In this document: piece after piece, positions 9,211 through 15,735 of the stretch
How the letters are laid out: the number at the start of each line of letters is the position of its first letter
Numbering within the stretch: position 1 is the stretch's first letter
Assembly (NCBI GenBank): GCA_049645705.1
Contig: JBARUK010000004.1
Span: forward strand, 186,001 to 250,000
Length of the DNA stretch: 64,000 nucleotides
DNA from: JBGNFV01 sp049645705
Lineage (GTDB): Bacteria > Bacteroidota > Bacteroidia > Cytophagales > Cyclobacteriaceae
Direction of reading: 5' to 3'
Program-made: the position numbers and the translations under genes
Notes under the pieces: model-generated
Databases searched by the model: none
What the model was told of the DNA's origin: nothing
The model's input: only the letters and a program-made list of their open reading frames with translations

Positions 9211-9323
9211 CGCTCCCCGGCATGCTCTTCATATCGCCTGCTGCCTTTTCTCTATCAAGATAACTCTGCAGCAGTATGTGCCCCATTGATGCATATTTTA
9301 TGGGATATTAACGGCCTGTCATG

Positions 9324-9331
9324 TATTTTTG
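9324..9331 (+). promoter_or_regulatory. Candidate -7 promoter element (TATTTTTG) for hemJ
   Basis: TATTTTTG fits TAnnTTTG and lies 16 bp before the hemJ ATG. No convincing -33 element is visible. Confidence 0.35.
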
Positions 9332-9347
9332 AGACAAAATTCCGCAT

Positions 9348-9896
9348 ATGGACTTTCGCTATTTTCTGGCGTTGCACATCATTTTCATTGTCACCTGGTT
9401 TGCCGGGTTGTTTTACATAGTCCGCTTGTTTGTATACCAGACAGAAGCCTACGCCAGGTCGGCAGAAGAGCAAAAGGTGCTGATACCCCAGTTTAAACTA
9501 ATGAGCAAGCGGCTATGGTACGGTATCACCTGGCCCTCGGCAGTCCTTACCCTGGTATTTGGTCTGTGCCTGGTGTACTTCAAATACCTCCGGTACGATA
9601 TTACCATCCCCACCTGGTTATGGATCAAGTTCAGCCTCGTACTGCTGCTGTATGTGTATCACTTTTCCTGCCACTACTTATTCAAAAGACTGCTGGCAGA
9701 CAGGCCTGCCATGAGCAGCCAGAAACTAAGGGGATGGAATGAGGTGGCCACGGTTTTTCTGATAGGTATCGTATTCCTGGTCAAACTACAGAGCTCCCTC
9801 AGCATGCTATGGGGTATAGTAGGGCTGGCGGTCTTTACTGCCGTACTTATGATCGCGATCAAACTGTATAAAAAGGCGCGTGAGCGAAAAAAATGA
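9348..9896 (+). CDS. hemJ: HemJ-type protoporphyrinogen IX oxidase
   Basis: 182 aa with four predicted TM helices. The N-terminus ALHIIFIVTWFAGLFYIVRL matches the HemJ/UPF0093 signature, including the conserved helix-1 His; a basic, His-containing middle part follows (the heme-associated region). The family oxidises protoporphyrinogen IX to protoporphyrin IX in the inner membrane late in heme synthesis. An SCO protein and a cytochrome c follow on the same strand, consistent with a respiratory block. Confidence 0.88.
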   Translation: MDFRYFLALHIIFIVTWFAGLFYIVRLFVYQTEAYARSAEEQKVLIPQFKLMSKRLWYGITWPSAVLTLVFGLCLVYFKYLRYDITIPTWLWIKFSLVLLLYVYHFSCHYLFKRLLADRPAMSSQKLRGWNEVATVFLIGIVFLVKLQSSLSMLWGIVGLAVFTAVLMIAIKLYKKARERKK

Positions 9897-9947
9897 ACTT
9901 TCCAAGACATGTATATGTCAATTTGGTATCGGAAAAAACCATTAAAA

Positions 9948-10634
9948 ATGAATACGTTTAGAGACACAGGTTTTGTGATAGCGATCCTCTTGCTACTGGT
10001 CTCCTGCGGGCAGGAAAAGGAAAAGACCGGCGACTCGTCATCCCTGCCTATCTATAGCCCTATGAGCGTGGAGCAGAAGGAAGTGGGGGGCAAGGTGGTA
10101 CAGGATACTGTGTATGATACGATAGATGAGTTTGCCTTCCTGAATCAGGACAGTACGCTGGTGACGAACAAAACGGTGGACGGAAAGATATATGTGGCTG
10201 ACTTTTTCTTTACCAGTTGTACGACTATATGCCCGAAGATGAAGAAGCAAATGGTGCGCATATACGATGAATATAAGGACAATCCGCAGGTGGCTCTCCT
10301 GAGTTTCAGTATAGACCCGGAGTACGATACGGTAGGCCTGCTGAACGATTATGCGGCTTCGCTCGGGGTGTCTTCCGGTACGTGGCACTTCCTTACCGGA
10401 GAAAAGGAAAAGATATATGAAATAGGCCAGGGTAGCTTCCGGGTTACGGCCAAGGAAGATAAACAGTCACGGGACGGTTTTCTCCACAGCGGGGCTTTTA
10501 CGCTAATAGACAAAGAGGGCCGGATCAGGGGATACTATGACGGTACGGTAGAGGAAGAGGTAACTAAACTGATAGAAGACATGGCGCGGTTGCTAAGCGA
10601 GTACGGACCGGCTACAAAAAGTGATCAGGCATGA
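9948..10634 (+). CDS. SCO1/SenC-family copper chaperone lipoprotein
   Basis: 228 aa from ATG 9948, which gives a clean lipoprotein signal (AILLLLVSCGQ). The thioredoxin-like SCO domain has the copper site CTTICPKMKK (Cys-x3-Cys-Pro) and the distal His in FLHSGAFTLID. SCO proteins deliver copper to, or reduce, the CuA site of cytochrome oxidase. The gene overlaps the cytochrome c gene by 4 bp, so the two are likely co-translated; the oxidase itself is not in the window. Confidence 0.9.
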   Translation: MNTFRDTGFVIAILLLLVSCGQEKEKTGDSSSLPIYSPMSVEQKEVGGKVVQDTVYDTIDEFAFLNQDSTLVTNKTVDGKIYVADFFFTSCTTICPKMKKQMVRIYDEYKDNPQVALLSFSIDPEYDTVGLLNDYAASLGVSSGTWHFLTGEKEKIYEIGQGSFRVTAKEDKQSRDGFLHSGAFTLIDKEGRIRGYYDGTVEEEVTKLIEDMARLLSEYGPATKSDQA

Positions 10635-11116
10635 CAAGTCCTATTTTACGAAGTACAATAATTGTATTGGCAATACTGGCGGTAAGCTGCGGAAACGAAA
10701 AGGAATCCGGCCAGGTAGAGTCTCTGTCGGATAAGAAAGATCCGGTAGAGGAACGGCGAAACTCGATAAGGATGCAGCAATACAGCATCAAGGGCAAAAC
10801 ACTGTATATGCAGGAGTGTGCGCAGTGCCACCAGGAAGACGGTACCGGCTTTGCGCAGCTATACCCTCCCCTGAAAGACTCTGACTACCTGCAGGAAGAT
10901 GTGGAGCGGGCCTTTTGCATAATCCGCAACGGACTGAGTGAAGAAATAGAAGTAAACGGCAAGACCTACCGGCAGGCTATGCCCGCGCATGACCGGCTCA
11001 CAGACCTGGAAATAGCCGAGATAATGACTTTTGTCTATTCGGAATGGGGAATGGAAGAGCAACAAAGGCTATACCCCGTGAAGGAAGTCACTGACTTGCT
11101 GAAAAAATGCCAATAG
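10631..11116 (+). CDS. Mono-heme cytochrome c lipoprotein
   Basis: 161 aa. A lipoprotein signal ends in LAVSCGNE. There is one heme-binding CAQCH motif near residue 62 and a probable axial Met in QAMPAHDRL. This is a class I cytochrome c, anchored in the periplasm as a small electron carrier. It starts inside the SCO stop codon. An exported, copper-dependent respiratory step is likely. Confidence 0.9.
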   Translation: MTSPILRSTIIVLAILAVSCGNEKESGQVESLSDKKDPVEERRNSIRMQQYSIKGKTLYMQECAQCHQEDGTGFAQLYPPLKDSDYLQEDVERAFCIIRNGLSEEIEVNGKTYRQAMPAHDRLTDLEIAEIMTFVYSEWGMEEQQRLYPVKEVTDLLKKCQ

Positions 11117-11128
11117 TCCTGTAAGGGC

Positions 11129-11887
11129 CTAATGCAGCCTCATACGGATGTCCTTTCCTGCCAGAAAATTTTTGAGGTCCATAATATCTATCTCACGAAA
11201 GTGAAAGATGCTGGCCGCCAGGGCGGCGTCTGCTTTGCCGGTAGTGAATACTTCACTGAAATGATCCATGTTACCGGCACCTCCCGAAGCGATCACGGGT
11301 ATATTGGCCTGCCCGGAAATAGCCGCCGTTAGCTCGTTGGCAAATCCGGCCTTGGTGCCATCATGGTCCATACTGGTCAGAAGTAACTCGCCTGCACCGC
11401 GTTCCTCGGCCTCTTTGGCCCAGGCGATCGTTTCCAGTTCAGTGGGCGTACGGCCTCCGTGGGTATGTATAACGTGCCTGTCTCCTACCCATCTTGAATC
11501 TATGGCCACCACTATGCACTGGCTGCCAAACTCAGCCGCCAGTTCATCTATCAGTTCAGGCCTGCGTACTGCGGCACTGTTGATACTGACCTTGTCGGCA
11601 CCGGCATTGAGCATGGTAGACACATCCTCTATAGAAGATATGCCTCCCCCTACGGTAAAGGGGATGTTAACATTAGCTGCCACCCTTCTTACCAGGTCGG
11701 CCAGGGTTTTCCGCTTCTCTACCGTGGCAGTAATATCCAGGAAGACCAGCTCGTCGGCCATATTCTCAGCGTACAGCTTGCCCAGCTCTACCGGGTCACC
11801 AGCATCGCGCAGGCTTACAAAGTTGACGCCTTTGACCGTGCGGCCGTCTTTGACATCCAGGCAGGGTATGATTCTTTTGGTAAGCAT
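11129..11887 (-). CDS. hisF: Imidazole glycerol phosphate synthase subunit HisF
   Basis: 252 aa, the usual length. The (beta/alpha)8 barrel begins MLTKRIIPCLDVKDGRTVKG, and FTVGGGIS and IPVIASGGAG form the two phosphate-binding loops. HisF uses ammonia from HisH to make IGP and AICAR in histidine synthesis. It is last in the phhA-hisH-hisA-hisF run on the minus strand, 3 bp after hisA. hisI/hisIE does not follow in this window. Confidence 0.98.
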   Translation of the reverse strand: MLTKRIIPCLDVKDGRTVKGVNFVSLRDAGDPVELGKLYAENMADELVFLDITATVEKRKTLADLVRRVAANVNIPFTVGGGISSIEDVSTMLNAGADKVSINSAAVRRPELIDELAAEFGSQCIVVAIDSRWVGDRHVIHTHGGRTPTELETIAWAKEAEERGAGELLLTSMDHDGTKAGFANELTAAISGQANIPVIASGGAGNMDHFSEVFTTGKADAALAASIFHFREIDIMDLKNFLAGKDIRMRLH

Positions 11888-11890
11888 GGG

Positions 11891-12613
11891 TTATTGTATC
11901 ACTCGTTTTTCCAGGTCTTTAAGCGTGATCCGGCCTTCGTAGATGGCTTTTCCAATGATAACACCGTAGACGCCTGCTTCTATCAGTTCGTCCAGGTCAC
12001 CTTCGTGGCTCACGCCACCGCTTGCTATCAGCTTGTACTCCGGTTCACGCTCGCCTATCTCCCGGTACAGGTCGGTGGCCGGCCCCTGTAGCAGGCCGTC
12101 CTTACTCACATCTGTGCAGATGGTATACCTGGCTCCGGCGGCCCGGTAGTCTTCCAGAAAGGCAAAAAGATCCAGGTCTGTCTCTTCCTGCCAGCCACTG
12201 ACGGCTATTTTGCGGTCTTTCACATCTGCCCCCAGTATGATCTTTTCGGGGCCATACTTGCTTAGCCAGCTTTTGAATATCTCCGGGTCTTTGGCGGCTA
12301 TACTTCCGCCCGTTACCTGCCTGGCGCCACTATCAAAGGCTATTTTCAGGTCTTCATCAGACTTTACCCCACCCCCGAAGTCGATATGCAGCCCGGTACC
12401 GGAGGCAATCCTTTCCAGTACTTTGTAGTTGACTATATGCTTTTGCTTGGCGCCGTCCAGATCTACCAGGTGCAGCCTTTTCAGACCGGCATCCTGAAAG
12501 CCTTTGGCTACTTCCAGCGGATCTTCGTTGTACACTTTCTTACGGGCGTAGTCACCCTGGGTAAGTCTTACGCACTTACCGTCTATGATATCGATAGCAG
12601 GTATAATCTCCAT
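11891..12613 (-). CDS. hisA: ProFAR isomerase HisA
   Basis: 240 aa from ATG 12613, five bases after the hisH stop; a TTG three codons upstream is less likely. The barrel starts EIIPAIDIIDGKCVRL, with HIDFGGGVKS and LIASGGVSHEGD as phosphate loops and ICTDVSKDG carrying a catalytic-region Asp. It isomerises the ProFAR aminoaldose to PRFAR. Tight spacing with hisH and hisF indicates one operon. Confidence 0.97.
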   Translation of the reverse strand: MEIIPAIDIIDGKCVRLTQGDYARKKVYNEDPLEVAKGFQDAGLKRLHLVDLDGAKQKHIVNYKVLERIASGTGLHIDFGGGVKSDEDLKIAFDSGARQVTGGSIAAKDPEIFKSWLSKYGPEKIILGADVKDRKIAVSGWQEETDLDLFAFLEDYRAAGARYTICTDVSKDGLLQGPATDLYREIGEREPEYKLIASGGVSHEGDLDELIEAGVYGVIIGKAIYEGRITLKDLEKRVIQ

Positions 12614-12618
12614 ATTTT

Positions 12619-13200
12619 TCAAAGAGACAGGAAGTTTTCGAGAATAATGGCACCGTCTTTACCACTCTTTTCAGGGTGGGCCTGTATGGCGTAGTAATTG
12701 TCCTTGTGCAGGGCGGCGCTAAAGGGTAATATATAATCAGTTTTAGCTATGGTAGCGTCTCCCGTTTCGCAGTAGTAGCTATGTACATAGTATACGTGCG
12801 GCTCATCGGGCAGCCGCTGAAACAGCGGCCCTTGCCTTTCTGCCAGCCTGTTCCACCCCATGTGGGGCACCTTGTCTTCAGGGGGGAATTTCTTCACGGC
12901 CAGATCGAAGATGCCCAGGCACTCCGTGTCACCCTCTTCACTGTGGCGGCACATAAGCTGCTGCCCTATGCATATGCCCAGTACGGGCTGCTTCAGATCG
13001 AGTATGAGACGGTCCAGCTTACGCTCACGCAGGTATTGCATGGCACTTCTGGCTTCTCCCTGTCCGGGAAATATCACCTTGTCTGCTTTTTGCAGCACGT
13101 CAACATTGTCAGTCAGTACAGGCTCTATACCCAGCCGCTGCAGGGCGTAGATAACAGACTGTACATTGCCTGCATTGTATTTTAGAATCGCTACTTCCAT
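12619..13200 (-). CDS. hisH: Imidazole glycerol phosphate synthase glutaminase subunit HisH
   Basis: 193 aa. This is a class I glutamine amidotransferase: the nucleophile Cys is in VLGICIGQQL (near residue 77), and the His and Glu of the triad are in IQAHPEKSG near the C-terminus. PGQGEARSAM is the oxyanion-side loop. It supplies ammonia to HisF. The 88-bp gap to phhA on the same strand contains a possible 5' UTR hairpin. Confidence 0.97.
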   Translation of the reverse strand: MEVAILKYNAGNVQSVIYALQRLGIEPVLTDNVDVLQKADKVIFPGQGEARSAMQYLRERKLDRLILDLKQPVLGICIGQQLMCRHSEEGDTECLGIFDLAVKKFPPEDKVPHMGWNRLAERQGPLFQRLPDEPHVYYVHSYYCETGDATIAKTDYILPFSAALHKDNYYAIQAHPEKSGKDGAIILENFLSL

Positions 13201-13210
13201 AGTTTATTGT

Positions 13211-13239
13211 GCGCCTCCACTCCTTGTGAACGGAGACGC
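13211..13239 (-). promoter_or_regulatory. Possible 5' UTR hairpin before hisH
   Basis: In minus-strand RNA, GCGUCUCC (13239-13232) can pair with GGAGGCGC (13218-13211) with one G-U pair and a 13-nt loop, ending 10 nt before the hisH ATG. There is no U-tract, so it is not a terminator. It could affect hisH translation or reflect chance; no ligand or leader peptide is evident. Confidence 0.3.
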
Positions 13240-13288
13240 CACGAAGGTAAAAATTTAAACGGAAACAGAACTGTTTTTACCCGGTGGC

Positions 13289-14026
13289 TCAGTTTACCAT
13301 TTCGGGCTCTTCCTGTGATATCTCTTCGATAAGGCGCTCTATCTCGGGCATACTATGAAACAGTTGCTCATACGAGTCGATGATGTAGTACTTGTCCTGA
13401 AACCTGTCTTTCCAGTAAGGGGTGCGGAGGATCTGCTCTACGTTGTATTCCAGGTGCTGAGGCTTATCTGACAGGCTGAATTTGGTTTCGCCCGCCGAGC
13501 TAAGGATACCTGCCCCGTAGATGCGTACCTTACCGTTTTCGCGAATAAGCCCAAACTCGACTGTAAACCAGTATATGCGGCTGAGCAGGTGAATGGCCCA
13601 GTCGTTTCCTACGTACTTGAGACCAAGCTTGCTCAGCGACTGCAAAAAATCCACAAACGGCTGGTTCACCAGAAGGGGTATGTGCCCGAATACGTCATGA
13701 AACATGTCCGGCTCTTCCAGGTAGTCCAGTTGCTCCATCTTTCTGAGCCAGGTAGTGGCCGGAAACTGGCGGTTGGCCATAAGCTGAAAGAAGCGTTCGT
13801 CGTCCACTATGCCAGGCACAGCATATACCTCCCATCCGGTGATCTCCTTCAGGAGCTTGTTGGTATGCTCAAAGTTAGGGATACGGTCTGCATTGAAATG
13901 AATGTGGTCCAGCCCGTCCATAAACTCGGATGTTGCCGCCTCCGGCAGGTTTACGATCTGTCGCTCAAACAGGATCTTCCATACTTCAAAATCCTCGGCC
14001 GTGTAGTTCTCGTACTGTTGTCTCAT
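13289..14026 (-). CDS. phhA: Phenylalanine 4-monooxygenase (aromatic amino acid hydroxylase)
   Basis: 245 aa from ATG 14026. The reading frame is open further upstream, but that part runs through the terminator hairpin and resembles no hydroxylase. The iron site is HDVFGHIPLL (two His) plus the Glu in TVEFGL, within a biopterin-dependent hydroxylase catalytic domain; no regulatory ACT domain is present, as in bacterial enzymes. It converts Phe to Tyr. The mRNA leader carries a Tyr-rich peptide ORF and an intrinsic terminator, strongly suggesting control by tyrosine supply. hisH, hisA and hisF follow on the same strand. Confidence 0.95.
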   Translation of the reverse strand: MRQQYENYTAEDFEVWKILFERQIVNLPEAATSEFMDGLDHIHFNADRIPNFEHTNKLLKEITGWEVYAVPGIVDDERFFQLMANRQFPATTWLRKMEQLDYLEEPDMFHDVFGHIPLLVNQPFVDFLQSLSKLGLKYVGNDWAIHLLSRIYWFTVEFGLIRENGKVRIYGAGILSSAGETKFSLSDKPQHLEYNVEQILRTPYWKDRFQDKYYIIDSYEQLFHSMPEIERLIEEISQEEPEMVN

Positions 14027-14049
14027 GACTTTCTTTGCATTAAGGGCAT

Positions 14050-14083
14050 AAAAAAAGCCCGGTTCCTTTCGGAATCGGGCTTT
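14050..14083 (-). terminator. Intrinsic terminator in the phhA leader (attenuator hairpin)
   Basis: On the minus strand, positions 14083-14071 and 14066-14054 form a 13-position stem (12 pairs, one A-C mismatch) closed by a GAAA tetraloop. The descending arm runs into seven consecutive U. It ends 24 nt before the phhA ATG and starts 25 nt after the leader ORF stop. No gene upstream on this strand needs a terminator, so premature termination within the phhA transcript is the natural reading. Confidence 0.85.
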
Positions 14084-14108
14084 GTATGTTTCTTGATATT
14101 GTTCTAAT

Positions 14109-14198
14109 CTAAGATCTGCACATACTATTACCATTCATCCGAAGGGATTTCCGGGTGTGATAATAATAGTAATAATGTACTTTGTGCATTTTCATCAT
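14109..14198 (-). CDS. Tyrosine-rich leader peptide of phhA
   Basis: A 29-codon ORF (28 if the second of two tandem ATGs is used), too short for usual gene calls. Codons 8-14 read HYYYYYH, with the five Tyr codons at 14174-14160; the ORF ends with TAG at 14109-14111. It lies upstream of the terminator at 14050-14083 and of phhA, whose product makes tyrosine. Such an order is the hallmark of ribosome-mediated attenuation as known for trp, his and phe leaders. A ribosome waiting for charged tRNA-Tyr would stall here. I do not know a published description of this leader; expression is not shown by sequence alone. Confidence 0.8.
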   Translation of the reverse strand: MMKMHKVHYYYYYHTRKSLRMNGNSMCRS

Positions 14199-14212
14199 TT
14201 GCAATGTGCGAA

Positions 14213-14250
14213 GCCTTTTTTAAAGATCAAAAGAATTTTTAAAAAAAGGC
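14213..14250. repeat. AT-rich inverted repeat between phhA leader and AAA+ ATPase gene
   Basis: GCCTTTTTTAAA (14213-14224) is mirrored by TTTAAAAAAAGGC (14238-14250), differing by one A in the run, around a 13-bp centre. It sits in the divergent promoter region, 15 bp upstream of the phhA leader ATG. It may be an operator or a promoter-flanking tract. Confidence 0.4.
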
Positions 14251-14349
14251 ATTCTCATCATAATGAAAATTTCTGGCCTAATACGTTTTGTTTCAATTTC
14301 TTACCTCCCTGAAAATATATGTCTCCCAGCCCTTATCTTCACAGGTTAC

Positions 14350-15723
14350 ATGGCAATGGTAAATAACACGGAGATCTTAAGCGGACACATCGCACCTTTT
14401 GTAAACGGTAGCGAAAGTATAGATAGGCTTTTGAAGCAGTTGCATGAGGACCTGGACTGGCTTTCGGGCTGGACAGATAAGCGGGGGCAGTATGTGACCC
14501 TGTCCTGTTCGGATATGCTCGCAGAACTTCCGGTTCCCGCCAAAAAGGTCAATGAATACCCTGCATCCTTTGCCGAAAGGCTGATACTGGCTATGGCGTG
14601 GGCGCCTTATCTGCGTCCCGGTCTGCTGCCCTACCTGCATAATACTACCCGCCACCCGGAAGGCAACCTGCTGGCCGGGGGCTACATGGGTGCATCTCTC
14701 CACTTCTTCACCCCTACTCTGCAGACAGCTCAGTACCTGCTGGCAGGTAAGTCAGCAGAAGACAGCCATATGCCTTATACGCTACTGCGGGCAGACGGAA
14801 ACCTGATCCGTAATTCGTGGGTAGACATCGAAAGCATTCAGCCGGGTACTCCGTATTTCAGCCGCGTCATTCGCCCGGCGGGCAGGCTGTACGATGCGAT
14901 TGTAACAGGTCAGGATAAGGCGCCGCGGTTCAGCGCCGAGTTTCCGGCCGTACATGTAGAGACGGGAATGGACTGGGACGACCTGGTACTGCCGGGAGAA
15001 ACATACGAGCAGGTGGAAGAGGTAGTGGAGTGGATAGAGCATGGCCATAAGCTGATGAATCATCCGCTGTTTGCCCGCAAAAGCCGCCGTGGCTTTACTG
15101 CCCTGTTCTGGGGTCCTCCTGGCACGGGTAAGACAATGACGGCAGGCCTGATCGGTAAGCGCACGAAGCGGCCGGTATACCGTGTAGATCTGAGCATGGT
15201 AGTCAGTAAGTACATCGGCGAAACTGAAAAGAACCTTTCGCGCGTATTCGAACAGGCGGAACACCGTAACTGGATTCTGTTCTTCGATGAGGCAGATGCT
15301 CTCTTTGGCAAACGCTCGGAAACACGGGACGCTCATGATCGCTACGCAAACCAGGAAGTAAGTTACCTGCTGCAGCGTGTAGAGGAATTTGCCGGTACGG
15401 TGATCCTGGCCAGCAACTTCAAAGGCAATATAGATGCGGCATTTATGCGGCGGTTTCAGTCGGTCGTCTACTTTCCTCTGCCAGACCAGTACCAGCGTAC
15501 GCACCTATGGCGTAAAGTCTTTGGCGAAGACTTTACGCTGGAAAACGACGGCCTGTACGATGAACTCAGCCGACGGTTTACCTTATCCGGTGGTAGTATT
15601 ACTAACATCGGCCGCAACTGCATTCTGAAGGCGATTGTCGCTGAGACAGATGAAATTAATACCGACACACTTCGTGAGGCAATACAAAAAGAGCTGGCGA
15701 AGGAAGGTAAAAGCATGCACTAA
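14350..15723 (+). CDS. AAA+ ATPase of the eCIS (Afp15/PVC15-like) type
   Basis: 457 aa from ATG 14350; a frame-open ATG at 14263 would add 29 residues that look like untranslated sequence. A roughly 225-residue N-terminal domain precedes one AAA+ module: Walker A GPPGTGKT (255-262), pore-region MVVSKYIGETEKNL, Walker B ILFFDEADALFGKR (309 on) and the arginine-finger region AAFMRRFQ. This resembles ATPases found in extracellular contractile injection system clusters, where their role is assembly or loading. No sheath, tube or baseplate gene is in the window. A muramidase effector candidate starts 12 bp downstream. Confidence 0.8.
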   Translation: MAMVNNTEILSGHIAPFVNGSESIDRLLKQLHEDLDWLSGWTDKRGQYVTLSCSDMLAELPVPAKKVNEYPASFAERLILAMAWAPYLRPGLLPYLHNTTRHPEGNLLAGGYMGASLHFFTPTLQTAQYLLAGKSAEDSHMPYTLLRADGNLIRNSWVDIESIQPGTPYFSRVIRPAGRLYDAIVTGQDKAPRFSAEFPAVHVETGMDWDDLVLPGETYEQVEEVVEWIEHGHKLMNHPLFARKSRRGFTALFWGPPGTGKTMTAGLIGKRTKRPVYRVDLSMVVSKYIGETEKNLSRVFEQAEHRNWILFFDEADALFGKRSETRDAHDRYANQEVSYLLQRVEEFAGTVILASNFKGNIDAAFMRRFQSVVYFPLPDQYQRTHLWRKVFGEDFTLENDGLYDELSRRFTLSGGSITNIGRNCILKAIVAETDEINTDTLREAIQKELAKEGKSMH

Positions 15724-15735
15724 ACCAGCCAGACT

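Noticed and set aside
11268..11942. Long plus-strand reading frame opposite hisF
   Set aside because: Antisense shadow of a clear hisF/hisA; low-complexity Ser/Leu-rich translation.
14027..14134. N-terminal extension of phhA to an ATG at 14134 in the same frame
   Set aside because: The extension would translate through the terminator hairpin and its T-run, resembles no hydroxylase, and overlaps the Tyr leader; ATG 14026 gives a normal family length.
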